Assembly (NCBI RefSeq): GCF_016651105.1
Contig: NZ_JAEKEL010000001.1
Location: 3,338,001 to 3,402,000 of the forward strand
Direction: 5' to 3'
Source: Pseudomonas sp. TH15
Lineage (GTDB): Bacteria > Pseudomonadota > Gammaproteobacteria > Pseudomonadales > Pseudomonadaceae
Length of the DNA: 64,000 nt
Position numbers and translations under genes: made by a program. Positions 25,291-34,922 of the stretch are shown here, piece after piece. Below the pieces are notes generated by a model that did no database searches, had not been told where the DNA came from, and saw only the letters and a list, made by a program, of their open reading frames with translations. Within the stretch, counting starts at the first letter, position 1, and each line of letters starts with the position of its first letter.

Positions 25291-26288
25291 GGCCGGGCGC
25301 CTCGGTAGATGCGCCAGGACAGCAATTCCGGCTTGCGCGCCGCGCGCTGGCTGACGCCAAAACGTGGCAAGGCCAAGGGCTCGCCGTTGCCGCGATAAAT
25401 CCCGGTGCCGGTGCCCAGCGCAAACGCGAAGTCGTGGTCGGCCACGTGTTGGCGAACCCGCGCGTCGTGGTCGCCGTTGGGGTAGCAATAGACTGGCAGC
25501 GGCCGATTGCAGCCGTTCAACAGCGCATCGCGGCTGCGACTGAGTTCTTCATCAAGGCGTTGATCGTCGAGGCCGGTGAGGATCGCATGACTCGCCCCGT
25601 GAGGACCGAAGCGCACCAGCCCGGTGGCTTCCAGCGAGCGCACTTGCTGCCAGTCCAGGGCCTGGGGCAATGATTCTTCCGGGCATTCGTCGGTCAGGCG
25701 TTCAAGCTCCTGCGGTTCAAGGGTTTTCAGCCCTTGCAGGTAATGCAGCAGCGACAGGCTACGGCGGTCGACATCGATGTCATCGAGCAACACTGGCAAC
25801 GGATGACCGCTGGCATGCAGGCACTCGATCAAGTGGCGCCGGGCTTTTGCGCCATGGCTATCCCAGAGGGTTTCACCGATGCTCTCCCACCAGAAGCGCT
25901 GGCGGCTGCCGATGAAATCGGTGGACAGGAAAATGCTCGCCGGCACTTGATATTTTTGCAGCAGCGGGAAGGCATTCACGGCGTTATCGCGCCAGCCGTC
26001 ATCGAAGGTCAGCGTCACTTTCGGCCGGTCCGAGCGCTGGGTGCCGGGTTGCAGGATGTCCATCAGCGGCACGCAGTCGAAGTGCTTTTTCAGCCAGATC
26101 AGCAAGTGCTCGAACGCGTTTGGCCCGACGCACAATTCATTGCGGTGGGGCAGGTCAGCGGCGCGGTCGTTGGCCAGCACCCGGTGCAGCATCAGGATCA
26201 CCCCGGCGCCGTGCAGTTGACTGCGCCCCACTGATGAATTGAGGTACAGCCAGCCACTGGTGCGTTTTAATAATTGTTTGATCGCCAT
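25287..26288 (-). CDS. Polysaccharide deacetylase (NodB-homology, CE4-like)
   Basis: A 333-residue cytoplasmic-type NodB-domain protein. Motif 1 is TFDDGWRDN (D96, D97), and HGASH provides the likely metal-binding histidine pair; ILMLHRV near the N-terminus is also characteristic. No signal peptide is visible. It probably removes an N- or O-acetyl group during exopolysaccharide assembly. The start lies 12 bases after the upstream glycosyltransferase stop and its end overlaps wzx. Confidence 0.88.
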   Translation of the reverse strand: MAIKQLLKRTSGWLYLNSSVGRSQLHGAGVILMLHRVLANDRAADLPHRNELCVGPNAFEHLLIWLKKHFDCVPLMDILQPGTQRSDRPKVTLTFDDGWRDNAVNAFPLLQKYQVPASIFLSTDFIGSRQRFWWESIGETLWDSHGAKARRHLIECLHASGHPLPVLLDDIDVDRRSLSLLHYLQGLKTLEPQELERLTDECPEESLPQALDWQQVRSLEATGLVRFGPHGASHAILTGLDDQRLDEELSRSRDALLNGCNRPLPVYCYPNGDHDARVRQHVADHDFAFALGTGTGIYRGNGEPLALPRFGVSQRAARKPELLSWRIYRGARP

Positions 26289-26300
26289 GGCACGCTCCTT

Positions 26301-27437
26301 TCATCGATTTTGCTCGGGGTTCCACTGGCTATACCGATGGCCACGCAGGAACTGCCACAGACCGATACTCATCCCGGCAAGCGTCACCAAAAGGAATGCG
26401 GCGAGGCGAAAGGGTTTGGGTAAACGGTGTCGCACGTCCAGCAGACCGGCGATGGCCACTGCATAACCGAGCAGTTGCGCCACCAGGAACACTTGATAGA
26501 AAAAGTGCTCGTCCCACAGCCAGAAGTTGCTCAGCAACAACGGCACCAGCAGGACTGGCGCCAGCCGCCGGATCAGCTTGTGACTGATCAGCGCAATCGC
26601 ATACAGACCATGCTTCAGCGGGTTGAGCAGTTCCCGACGTTGAGCGAGGCTTTGCAAGCCGCCGACGGTGACCCGCTGACGCCGACGAAATTGCTTGTCG
26701 GCTTCGTCCACACCGTGGTCGATCACCTGGGCTTCGGGCACATAGATGATGCGTTTGAACGCCACCGGCGCGCAGGTGCTGATGAAGAAGTCATCGTTGA
26801 CCTCCGCTGGCACGTTCTGGAACAACTCGCGGCGCAAGGCAAGCAGCGCGCCGTCGGCGGACACCATGCAACCGGTGCGGTTCTCCGCCCAGCGCAGCCA
26901 GCCTTCGTAGTGTCGATAGAGGCTGTCACCAACGCTCAGGCCATCACCGGTGACCGGGATCACCATGTGCCCGGCGCAGCCACCGACGTCGGGGTCTGCC
27001 AGCGGCGCCAGCAAGTGACCAAGCGTCTCGCGGGACCATTGGTTGTCGGCATCGGTGAACACCAGAATGTCGCCGGTGCTCAACGCTACGCCGGCGTTCA
27101 GGGTCGCCGCTTTGCCCTGGCGGGGCAGGTCGAGCACGCTGATGCGCGGGTCGATGACCTTGTGCGCGCAGGCCACGGTGTCATCGGACGAGCCGTCGCT
27201 GACCAGAATGATTTCGAGCCTGGCAGGCTGATAATCCTGGGCGAGCAGGGTGCGCAGCTTGTGTTCGATGTGCCGTGCTTCGTTGTGCGCTGCGATCACA
27301 ATGCTGATGTTCAGCGGCGGCGCAGGGTCATGCCGGCGAGGCGCAAACATCGGCGCCAGCAGTGTCAGTAGCAACGGGTAACCGAGGTAGGCGTAGACGG
27401 GCAGCAACAGGCACAACCAGAAAATGAATTCAGCCAC
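26301..27437 (-). CDS. Membrane-bound family 2 glycosyltransferase
   Basis: GTG at 27437 is chosen because AGGAGG lies exactly 7 bases upstream, inside a longer ATG frame from 27455. The 378-residue protein has an N-terminal helix, a GT2 domain (ISIVIAAHNEARHIEHKLRTLLAQD; ILVSDGSSDDT; ILVFTDADNQWSRETL; EVNDDFFISTCA; RRRQRVTVGG as the QxxRW-like site) and three or four C-terminal helices, as in processive-type or polyprenyl-linked synthases. It overlaps the upstream GT2 gene by 8 bases. Confidence 0.85.
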   Translation of the reverse strand: MAEFIFWLCLLLPVYAYLGYPLLLTLLAPMFAPRRHDPAPPLNISIVIAAHNEARHIEHKLRTLLAQDYQPARLEIILVSDGSSDDTVACAHKVIDPRISVLDLPRQGKAATLNAGVALSTGDILVFTDADNQWSRETLGHLLAPLADPDVGGCAGHMVIPVTGDGLSVGDSLYRHYEGWLRWAENRTGCMVSADGALLALRRELFQNVPAEVNDDFFISTCAPVAFKRIIYVPEAQVIDHGVDEADKQFRRRQRVTVGGLQSLAQRRELLNPLKHGLYAIALISHKLIRRLAPVLLVPLLLSNFWLWDEHFFYQVFLVAQLLGYAVAIAGLLDVRHRLPKPFRLAAFLLVTLAGMSIGLWQFLRGHRYSQWNPEQNR

Positions 27438-28398
27438 GGGCGGGCCTCCTGGCATTCCAATGACAAAGGCTGAGGATAAACGCGGCGCCTGCCAGGTGCA
27501 GACGCACCCAGTGCAGGCCCCAGAGTTGCAGGGTCAGAAGCAGATCGCGGTGTTTCAGGCTCTGGCGCAGGCTCAGGGCCAGCCCCGGCAGGGAAGTCAC
27601 CAGCACCATAAACGCCGCATGGTGCGGGAAGCCATTGAGCAGCGCGGAGATCGCCAGGAAGTCGAGCAACCAGACGATGATCGACAGCATCGGAAACCGC
27701 AGCAAGCGAAAGCTCAACCCATGGGTACGGAGCAATTGCAGGTGGCTGCCCTGGCGCCACATCTCCTTGCCCATCCACTCGCGCCAACTGCTTTCGTAAC
27801 CCCAATGCAGGGCGACGCTTTCGTTGACCGCCAACAAGCGCGCGCCGACTGCACCCAAACGCATGGTGAAGTCTTTGTCTTCACCGGTGCGCAGGGTTTC
27901 GTCGAAGCCCCCGACCCGGTCAAACCAGGTGCGGCGCATCAGCAGGTTAGAGGTGGGCAGCCATTGCACCGGGTGCAGGATGTTGCTGCGCGGGCGCAGC
28001 GTGCGGCGCTGCCAGGCATCGGCATACCAAGGGGCTTCGGCCGGTGTGTGCAGGTCCAGGCCAAATACTTCGCCTTGGGCCCCTGACTCGAGTTTGCACA
28101 GCAGGGTCAGCCAGTCTTCAGGCATCTCGACATCGGCATCGATGAAGGCCAGCCATTCCCCGGTGGCGATGGCCGTACCGTAATTGCGCAGCGCACCGAT
28201 CAGCACACCGGGCAGCACCAATACCTGCGCACCAAACTGCCGGGCAATCTGCGGGCCCTGATCACGGGAACCGTTATCGACCACAATCAGCTCGCACTCC
28301 AGGTTCGCGACATCGGCGGCCTTTTGTGCGGCGAGCAAGGTCCGGCCGATGTGCCGGGCTTCGTTGAACATTGGAATAACGATGCTGATTTTACTCAT
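27430..28398 (-). CDS. Family 2 glycosyltransferase
   Basis: A 322-residue protein with a GT-A fold domain: ISIVIPMFNEARHIGRTL, ELIVVDNGSRDQG, WLAFIDADVEMPEDWL (DxD-type metal site) and GGFDETLRTGEDKDFTMRL. The C-terminal ~90 residues contain two hydrophobic segments that may anchor it. It should add one sugar to the lipid-linked repeat unit. Start and stop overlap neighbouring genes. Confidence 0.88.
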   Translation of the reverse strand: MSKISIVIPMFNEARHIGRTLLAAQKAADVANLECELIVVDNGSRDQGPQIARQFGAQVLVLPGVLIGALRNYGTAIATGEWLAFIDADVEMPEDWLTLLCKLESGAQGEVFGLDLHTPAEAPWYADAWQRRTLRPRSNILHPVQWLPTSNLLMRRTWFDRVGGFDETLRTGEDKDFTMRLGAVGARLLAVNESVALHWGYESSWREWMGKEMWRQGSHLQLLRTHGLSFRLLRFPMLSIIVWLLDFLAISALLNGFPHHAAFMVLVTSLPGLALSLRQSLKHRDLLLTLQLWGLHWVRLHLAGAAFILSLCHWNARRPARG

Positions 28399-29765
28399 AC
28401 CTTGGCCTCCACCAGGGGTGCTTCTTCAGCCTTCAGGCGCAGCACGCTGGTCAGGGCGAGCATGATCCACACGTACTTTTGGCTCGGCGCGCTGAGAAAC
28501 ATCAAAAACAATGTCAGCGACAGAAAGCTCATGCCCAGGTGGGTCATCAGGTCGGTCTGTTCCCAGTTGCGGCGCAGCATCCAGGCGCGGCGGGCGCGGA
28601 TCAGGTTGTACAAGCCGAGGGCGAGCATGCCGACGAACAACAGGCCGGCGGGAATGCCCAGTTCGCTGAAGACTTCCATGTAAGTGTTGTGCGCCCGGCG
28701 ATACAAGTCGCCGACCTTGCGGTTGGCGGAAAATGCCTTGGCGTAACCGGTGGTGGCGTAGTGCAGCGGGAAGGTGCCGGGGCCGGAACCCAGCAGCGGG
28801 TTCTCGCGGATCATCTGGCTGCCGACCACGATGTACGACGCTCGCCGGCCGAGGGATTCATCGTCGTGCCCCTTGGCCCCGGCGCTGAGCACGCTTAACG
28901 ACTGGATGCGGGCGATGTAACCCGCCGGCATCGCATAGATTGCCAGCGGGATCACAATCGCCGCGCCGAGCATGGCGAAACCCAGATGCCGTGGACGAAT
29001 CCGCGTCAGTTGCGAGCGGTAATGCCAGCAACCGATCAACAGGCTCAGCGCCAACACGACGAGCCCGGAGCGCGATTCGGTTTTGGTCATGCCACCAAGC
29101 AGCAGCAGGCAGCAACCGCCCCAGAACAAACGGTGCAGTGTATTCGGGCTGCGGATGACCAACAGCAGGCCCAAGGGGATGGCGAACGCGATGAGCAGGG
29201 CAAAGGCGTTCGGGTCTTCGAGCAGGCCGGCGGCGCGGCCCTGGTCCTGATACTTGGTGGAAAACATCGCCAGTACACAGGTCAGGCTGACGCTCAGGGT
29301 CACCAGTTTGGCGAACAGGTCCAGGTTCAAGTCGCGACCGATCAGCAGGGTAATCACGAATAGAATCAGGCCGACGCTCAGCTCCCGCAGATGCCCGAAC
29401 GACATGCCCAGGTCATCGCTGTTCATCAGGCTCAGCATGTAGAGGATCATGAACCAGATCAGGTAGCGCCAGATGTTGCTGCGCAGGCGTTCCGACGGCA
29501 GTTGATGAATCGCCAGTTGCAGCATCAGGATCAGCGCCAGCGAGGCGCCGACGAATTTGGTCCCTGACAGCGCACTGTCCTTGAAAAAACCTTCGAACGG
29601 CACCAGCGCGACGATCCCGAGCAAACCCCAGGTCGGCTTGCGATAGAGCACCGCGACACCCACCAGGCCAAGCACCGCGCCCGGCGCCAGATACGGATAG
29701 GGGCTGGCCAGCAAACCGAGGCAGACCAGGCCGAGCAAACTGACGATCGAGAGCGGAAAGATCAC
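28395..29765 (-). CDS. Wzy/O-antigen-ligase-family membrane polymerase
   Basis: A 456-residue membrane protein with about 12 helices and the Wzy_C/O-antigen ligase region (GMTKTESRSGLVVLALSLLIG; RRASYIVVGSQMIRENPLLGSGPGTFPLHYA; RRAHNTYMEVFSELGIPAGLL). The R-A-H-N-x-Y motif and the large periplasmic loop before it are typical. In a Wzx/Wzy cluster it is the likely polymerase. It overlaps both neighbours by 4 bases. Confidence 0.88.
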   Translation of the reverse strand: MIFPLSIVSLLGLVCLGLLASPYPYLAPGAVLGLVGVAVLYRKPTWGLLGIVALVPFEGFFKDSALSGTKFVGASLALILMLQLAIHQLPSERLRSNIWRYLIWFMILYMLSLMNSDDLGMSFGHLRELSVGLILFVITLLIGRDLNLDLFAKLVTLSVSLTCVLAMFSTKYQDQGRAAGLLEDPNAFALLIAFAIPLGLLLVIRSPNTLHRLFWGGCCLLLLGGMTKTESRSGLVVLALSLLIGCWHYRSQLTRIRPRHLGFAMLGAAIVIPLAIYAMPAGYIARIQSLSVLSAGAKGHDDESLGRRASYIVVGSQMIRENPLLGSGPGTFPLHYATTGYAKAFSANRKVGDLYRRAHNTYMEVFSELGIPAGLLFVGMLALGLYNLIRARRAWMLRRNWEQTDLMTHLGMSFLSLTLFLMFLSAPSQKYVWIMLALTSVLRLKAEEAPLVEAKV

Positions 29766-30868
29766 GAGCGTGCCTCCCGTGCAGTGCGGATATAAAGCTG
29801 CGACCAGCGTTCGGCCAAGGCCTTGAGGTCGTAGCGATCCAGTTGCGTGCGTTTTGCGTTATCGCGCAGTTGCCGGGCCAGTTTCGGCTCGTTCAACAAG
29901 GTGCCGATCTGCCGGGCGAGGGCGGCGCTGTCGGTCGGCGCGGCGAGCAAGCCGTTGTGCCGGTCTTCCAGCACATCGGGTATTCCGCCGACGCCGAACG
30001 CCACCACCGGCACCCCGGCCTGCATCGCTTCAAGCAAAATCATCGGCGTGCCTTCGGTGCGTGAGCTGATCACCAGCGCATCGAGTTGTCGCCACCACGG
30101 CCCCATTTCGGTCTGGTAGCCGGGCAGGGTGATGCGTTCTTGCAAACCGGCGGTGTTGATCCGTGCCAGCAGGGTTTCCCGTTCCGGGCCGTCGCCAAGC
30201 ATCACGGCGTCCAGTTGCGGGTGCTGATGACACAGCGGAATCAATGCATCGAGAAACAGATCCGGGCCTTTTTCACTGCTCAGCCGCCCGACGTAACCGG
30301 CCAGCCACCGTGGGTGGTCGACGCTGTGCGGCAGCAGATCGTTGGCCGCCGGCAGGCCGTTGGGGATCACTTGCAGTTTTTCCGCCCGGACACTGGCCTG
30401 ACGGCACAGTGTGGCGATGCTTTCGGCGACGCAGACCACTCGGTTCACCGAGGCGGTGCGGCACAGTTGCAGGCTGACCCAGGTGTAAAACTTCTGCTTG
30501 CGACTGCGTGGCGTAAAACCGTGCTGGGTAATCACCAGCGGCAGACGCAACAGCGTCGCGCCGACCCAGCCAAACAACAGACCTTTGAAATTGTGCGTAT
30601 TGATCAACGGTTGTTCCGCCCGCCGCTGGCGCAAATGCGCCAGCAACGCCCCCAGCCCCGAGCAGCCGCGACAATCCACCCCGGCCTCGCGAAACCGTGC
30701 AATCAGTGCGGGCGGCGCATCGAGAAACAGCACTTGGTGCTGCCCCGGCGTCGCCAGGCAATGGTCGAGCAGCATCCGCTCAGCCCCATAGAAGCCGCCG
30801 CTGCTGAGCAAATGAATGATCGGCAGGGCGCTGGAAGGGTTGAGCGGCGCGTTCAATTGCGCACCCAA
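29762..30868 (-). CDS. Family 4 glycosyltransferase
   Basis: A 368-residue GT-B protein: IIHLLSSGGFYGAERMLLD, PLINTHNFKGLLFGW, VIPNGLP, GYVGRLSSEKGPDLFLDAL, and the EX7E-type donor site SRTEGTPMILLEAMQAGVPVVA. It should transfer a nucleotide-activated sugar to the growing repeat unit. It overlaps the upstream wzz-like gene by 16 bases. Confidence 0.9.
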   Translation of the reverse strand: MGAQLNAPLNPSSALPIIHLLSSGGFYGAERMLLDHCLATPGQHQVLFLDAPPALIARFREAGVDCRGCSGLGALLAHLRQRRAEQPLINTHNFKGLLFGWVGATLLRLPLVITQHGFTPRSRKQKFYTWVSLQLCRTASVNRVVCVAESIATLCRQASVRAEKLQVIPNGLPAANDLLPHSVDHPRWLAGYVGRLSSEKGPDLFLDALIPLCHQHPQLDAVMLGDGPERETLLARINTAGLQERITLPGYQTEMGPWWRQLDALVISSRTEGTPMILLEAMQAGVPVVAFGVGGIPDVLEDRHNGLLAAPTDSAALARQIGTLLNEPKLARQLRDNAKRTQLDRYDLKALAERWSQLYIRTAREARS

Positions 30869-32445
30869 TGCACGAAGCTTGGTACGGTCCAGTTTTTGTG
30901 CGGGTTGGTCGGCAGGATGTTTTGATCGTTGATCACCAACAGTACTGGCAGGCCCAGTTCATGGGTGATTTGCGCAGGGTGTTTGAAGCGATGATCGAAG
31001 AACTCACGCACGTAGACCAGGGCAATCGCCAGCAACAGACCGGTGAACAAGCCGAACGGGATGATCAGGAACGGCTTGGGAAACGCCGGGTCAGTCGGCT
31101 CATATGGCGGGCTGAGTACCCGGGCGTTGGACAGGTCGTTGTCCAGCGAACGGGAGGTGCTGCTTTCGGCAAAGCGTTGGGCATACGTGGAGAACGCCGC
31201 GTGCAAGGCGTCGATCTCGGTGTCCATCTGCCGCAGCTTGCTCTGGGTTTCCTGTAACTGGTGGATGCGGTTCTTGAACTCGGCAATGCGCGCGGTTTTC
31301 TGATCGATCACCGAGCTGACAATCGCCAGGTCGTTGGTCCGTTCCTGAATCCGGTTGCTGACGATTTTCAGGAACTGCTGGCGGGTGCGCGAGATTTGCT
31401 CACGGGTCAGCAGCATCGGTTCACTGCCCGGCTGGAACACTGCCAGGTCATTCATGTAGCGGCTGACCTGAGTGGTCAGTTGCTCACCCAATTGCTTGAT
31501 CTCCCGGTCTTCAAACGCCACGTTGTCGACGGTGGTGGTGAAGGTGTAGGGGAAGGTGTAGTCGTTGAGCTTGGACGCGTTGGCGGCCGCCAGGCTGGTT
31601 TTCAGGTAGTCGAGCCAGCGTTCGCTTTGCAGCCGACGGTCCTGGAACAGATTGAGCGCTTGTTCTTCGGTGTTGATGGCGTTGAGGCGGAAGGTGATCT
31701 CTTCCTTGGGATCGGACGAGCCGATGCCTTCAAGCAACGTCAGCCGAGTGCCTTCCAGACCATCGAGACGCACCTGGTACTGCTTCTTCTTGGTTTCATA
31801 GAAGCTTTGCGGCAAGTCGATGGATTGCAATTCCTGACGGCTGACCAGGTAGTTTTGCAGCAACGTCGCGACAAACTCGGTGCCCTGATGCGGATCGCCA
31901 AAGCTGTAGATGATGGAGATCACGTTGGAGCCCGGCAGGGTTTCGACCTTGAGTTTGTCCATGGCCTCTTGGGTCAGCGCATCCAGGATGGTGTCGCGCA
32001 CCGGATCGGTCTCCATGCCCAGCGCGGACTTGACCGGGTTGATCACGTATTCGCGCAGCGGGGTGGTGACAAAGCGTTTGAACGGCTGGCTCACCAGTTT
32101 GTAGAACACACCAGGGCTGGGTGTGTACTCGCCTTTATCCCGGAGTTCGCTGATGGTCTGACGAATTAGCGCCGGCGAACGCAGGATATTGCTCTCGGTT
32201 TCCATATCCGCCAGTGACGGCGGAATGAAACTGGCATTTTCCTGATTCAGGGAGGTCGTCGCGTCGCCCTGAGAGAGTTTCTTGGACTGCACGATCACCT
32301 GGGCGGTGATATCGAAGCTTTGTTTGAGCACCAATGGCAAGACCAGGGCGATCACGGCAAAGACCAGGAACACGCGTTTCACCAACTGCTTGTTGGCGAA
32401 GAAGATCCTGAAGAACTCATGCAAGTAGTTTTCTTTTGGATTCAT
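30853..32445 (-). CDS. Wzz/GumC-type polysaccharide co-polymerase
   Basis: A 530-residue protein with an N-terminal membrane helix (VFLVFAVIALVLPLVL), a long periplasmic coiled-coil-rich domain and a C-terminal helix (PFLIIPFGLFTGLLLAIALVY) following the P/G-rich PPYEPTDPAFPKP motif. It sets chain length and bridges to the outer-membrane exporter. The kinase domain often fused here is absent; a separate CpsD-like protein is at 33511-34158. Confidence 0.9.
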   Translation of the reverse strand: MNPKENYLHEFFRIFFANKQLVKRVFLVFAVIALVLPLVLKQSFDITAQVIVQSKKLSQGDATTSLNQENASFIPPSLADMETESNILRSPALIRQTISELRDKGEYTPSPGVFYKLVSQPFKRFVTTPLREYVINPVKSALGMETDPVRDTILDALTQEAMDKLKVETLPGSNVISIIYSFGDPHQGTEFVATLLQNYLVSRQELQSIDLPQSFYETKKKQYQVRLDGLEGTRLTLLEGIGSSDPKEEITFRLNAINTEEQALNLFQDRRLQSERWLDYLKTSLAAANASKLNDYTFPYTFTTTVDNVAFEDREIKQLGEQLTTQVSRYMNDLAVFQPGSEPMLLTREQISRTRQQFLKIVSNRIQERTNDLAIVSSVIDQKTARIAEFKNRIHQLQETQSKLRQMDTEIDALHAAFSTYAQRFAESSTSRSLDNDLSNARVLSPPYEPTDPAFPKPFLIIPFGLFTGLLLAIALVYVREFFDHRFKHPAQITHELGLPVLLVINDQNILPTNPHKNWTVPSFVHWVRN

Positions 32446-32462
32446 GGCCGAGTACCTGGGCG

Positions 32463-33488
32463 TTAGTTGGTGGTGCTGCCTTTGTTATCGAGGCGGTAGC
32501 TGAAGCTCATGCCCACGCCTTGAAACAACACGACGTCTGCCAGTTGCCGGGCCAGTTCACCGGCGCTAGCCAGTTTGGTCTTGGGCACGTAAAGCATGTC
32601 GTCCGGTTGCAGGTAGGCGATTTGCGAAGCATCGCCGGCCAGGGCTTTTTCGACGTCATAGTGCACCGCCTGAACGTGGTTGCCGGTGCGGCGCATGATC
32701 ACCACCGAATCGAGCCGCGCCTTGATGCTGGTACCACGGGCCAGGGTCAGCGCTTCAAGCACCGAGACGGGGCGGCGAATCGGGTAGGAACCCGGCTGGC
32801 CGACTTCGCCCAGTACATAGATTTCGTTGCCTGCGGTGGACTTGAGCATTACGTCGACGCTCATCCGTCCCGGCAGGGTCGCGTAGCGTTTGTTGAGGAA
32901 GGTTTCCAGTTGGTTGATGGTCATGCCTTGCAGCGGCACCGCGCCAATTTCCGGGAAACTCGCATAGCCATCGGTGCCCACGGTGATCTCGCGGCTCATA
33001 CCGGTGGCCGGGTGGTTCATGGCGCTCTTGAGGTTTTGCTCGTTGGTCAGCGGGCTGATGATTTGCACCGTCAGCTGATTGCGGTTGGGCTGGAACAGCT
33101 GTTTGCGCTGATAGGCACGCTGGATTTCGTCGCGGGCCTGGTCACTGGTCAACCCGACGATTTTCACCGACGTGTTGGCACCCGGCAGGTTGATGGTGCC
33201 GTCAGGCAGCACCAGTTGATTGCCGTTGAGCTGGCTGGCCGCGGTGAAGTTCAGGCCGATCTGGTCACCGGACTGCACGCGGTAGGCTTCAGAGCCGCTG
33301 GTGCTGATATGGAAGATCACGTCCAGCACATCCTGAGGCCGCAAGGTCTGTTCGACCCTGGGCATGTCGGTGGCTTGGGCGTTGCCCGGCGTGGCCGTGA
33401 GGATCTGCACCGGCATGGTTTGGGTTTCGGTATTGCTGGAGCAACCTGCAAGTGGCAGCAACAGCAGGAGAAGCAATTTGGCGTTCAT
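32463..33488 (-). CDS. Wza-type outer-membrane polysaccharide export lipoprotein
   Basis: Signal peptide with lipobox LLPLAGC (C16). A Poly_export domain covers ~48-145 (LRPQDVLDVIFHISTSGSEAYRVQSGDQIGLNF...LVLPDGTINLP) and SLBB-like segments follow (VTVGTDGYASFPEIG-like, IYVLGEVGQPGSYPIRRPVSVLEALTLA). At 341 residues it is of normal size. It would form the exit channel for the polymer. Confidence 0.92.
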   Translation of the reverse strand: MNAKLLLLLLLPLAGCSSNTETQTMPVQILTATPGNAQATDMPRVEQTLRPQDVLDVIFHISTSGSEAYRVQSGDQIGLNFTAASQLNGNQLVLPDGTINLPGANTSVKIVGLTSDQARDEIQRAYQRKQLFQPNRNQLTVQIISPLTNEQNLKSAMNHPATGMSREITVGTDGYASFPEIGAVPLQGMTINQLETFLNKRYATLPGRMSVDVMLKSTAGNEIYVLGEVGQPGSYPIRRPVSVLEALTLARGTSIKARLDSVVIMRRTGNHVQAVHYDVEKALAGDASQIAYLQPDDMLYVPKTKLASAGELARQLADVVLFQGVGMSFSYRLDNKGSTTN

Positions 33489-33510
33489 GGCGTCATCCTT
33501 TTCTGGTTGC

Positions 33511-34158
33511 TTACAGGTTTTTGTAGAGCCATTTAGGCATGTAGTACTTGCGGCGGTTGAACACGCTGCCGACCAGTTTTGCGCCGGCCTGGGTCAGGCG
33601 CTGGACGGCGGCCTGGGCCACTTCCCAGCGGGTATCTTCCGAGCGTACGACGATGATCACGCCGTCCACCTGGGTGCTGATGACTAGGGTGTCCGCGGCC
33701 GAATACACCGCGTCGCCGTCGACCACCACAAAGCGATAACGGCTGCCGAGTTGGTCGAGCAACGGGCGCAGGCATTCGGCGGTCAGGCGTTCGTTGCCGC
33801 GGATGTGCCGGCCGTTGGGCAGCACATGGAAGGGCAGGCTGGAGACCTGCACCACACAATCCTGCAGCAGCGGCGGGTTGTCGGCGTTGAACAGCAGGTC
33901 GCGAAAACCGCGTTCTTTTTGCAAGTTGAGCTGAGTCGTAAGGTTGGTTGCCGACTGGCTGGCGTCGACCAGCAGCACCAGGCCGCTGCTCATCTGCGCC
34001 AGTTGGCTGGCCAGCGCCAGGGCGCTGGTGGTCGTGCCTGCGCCGGGGTTGGCAGCGGTCAGGAATAGGATCCGCAGATCTTGATCGAGCACGGTCGAGG
34101 TCAGGTTGGACTCGCTCGGGTTCGCGATGGTCAGGCTTTTGGTGGATGAACCGTCCAT
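33511..34158 (-). CDS. CpsD/CapB-like BY-kinase-related ATPase with degenerate Walker A
   Basis: A 215-residue MinD/ParA-fold protein of the type that regulates Wzz. The P-loop region reads AANPGAGTTTSA (about 36-46), where the usual PGEGKST has lysine at position 42; here it is threonine. The Walker A' part VLLVDASQSA and the later FVVVDGDAVY region are kept. The tail RRKYYMPKWLYKNL has three tyrosines, as in autophosphorylated BY-kinases. It may be a pseudo-kinase scaffold. The ATG follows the transferase stop with no gap. Confidence 0.8.
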   Translation of the reverse strand: MDGSSTKSLTIANPSESNLTSTVLDQDLRILFLTAANPGAGTTTSALALASQLAQMSSGLVLLVDASQSATNLTTQLNLQKERGFRDLLFNADNPPLLQDCVVQVSSLPFHVLPNGRHIRGNERLTAECLRPLLDQLGSRYRFVVVDGDAVYSAADTLVISTQVDGVIIVVRSEDTRWEVAQAAVQRLTQAGAKLVGSVFNRRKYYMPKWLYKNL

Positions 34159-34905
34159 TTAACTCGCTCCGTGGCCGCTGAATACTTTGAAGGGGGTTTT
34201 CAACAGGATCTTCAGATCAAGCAACAGGCTCTGCTCGGCGATATAGCTGAGGTCCAACTCAACGCGCTGGTCGAAGTCGATATTGCTGCGCCCGGAGATC
34301 TGCCACAGGCCGGTCATGCCGGGGTAGATGCTCAGGCGTGCAAGGTGGTTGTCCTTGTAGCGATACGCGCTGAACGAGGTTGGCCGAGGGCCCACCAGGC
34401 GCATGTCACCGGTAAACACATTGATCAGGTTAGGCAGCTCGTCGAGGCTGCTGCGCCGCAAGAACCCACCGATGCGGGTGATGCGCGGATCTTTGTCGAT
34501 CTTGAAATCGATGGCGTCGGCACCGTGCTTGTTCAGGTGACGCAGGGACTCCTTGAGCTCCTCGGCGTTGGCCACCATGGTGCGAAACTTGTACATGCCG
34601 AACGAGCGGCCGCGATAGCCGGTGCGTTTCTGCACGAACATGACCGGGCCAGGGCTGCTGAACTTGATCGCCAGGGCCAGACCGAGCAGCAGCGGCGAAA
34701 TCAACACCAGGATCATCAGTGCACCGAAGCAGGCGACGACCCGATTGGTGCGCGACAACGTCCAGGGCCGGCCCCCGTCACGACCGGTCATCCAGCCGCA
34801 ACCTTGCATGTGAATAGCGGCGTCCATGCGGATTCGGTGCTCAGGGTCCAGGCGCTTGTCACGGCGCAGTTGCGGAAGGGGCACACCTTTTTCATGTCCA
34901 GTCAT
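34159..34905 (-). CDS. Undecaprenyl-phosphate sugar-phosphate transferase (WcaJ/PglC-type catalytic domain)
   Basis: A 248-residue bacterial sugar transferase with one membrane segment (VVACFGALMILVLISPLLLGLALAIKF), then the conserved FVQKRTGYRGRSFGMYKFRTM, DPRITRIGGFLRRSSLDELPNLINV and MRLVGPRPTSF. It lacks the four N-terminal helices and CoA-binding-like domain of full-length WcaJ, so it is a minimal form with a ~55-residue soluble N-terminus. It should start repeat-unit synthesis on undecaprenyl phosphate. Confidence 0.92.
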   Translation of the reverse strand: MTGHEKGVPLPQLRRDKRLDPEHRIRMDAAIHMQGCGWMTGRDGGRPWTLSRTNRVVACFGALMILVLISPLLLGLALAIKFSSPGPVMFVQKRTGYRGRSFGMYKFRTMVANAEELKESLRHLNKHGADAIDFKIDKDPRITRIGGFLRRSSLDELPNLINVFTGDMRLVGPRPTSFSAYRYKDNHLARLSIYPGMTGLWQISGRSNIDFDQRVELDLSYIAEQSLLLDLKILLKTPFKVFSGHGAS

Positions 34906-34922
34906 AGATCCTCCGCTGAAAT

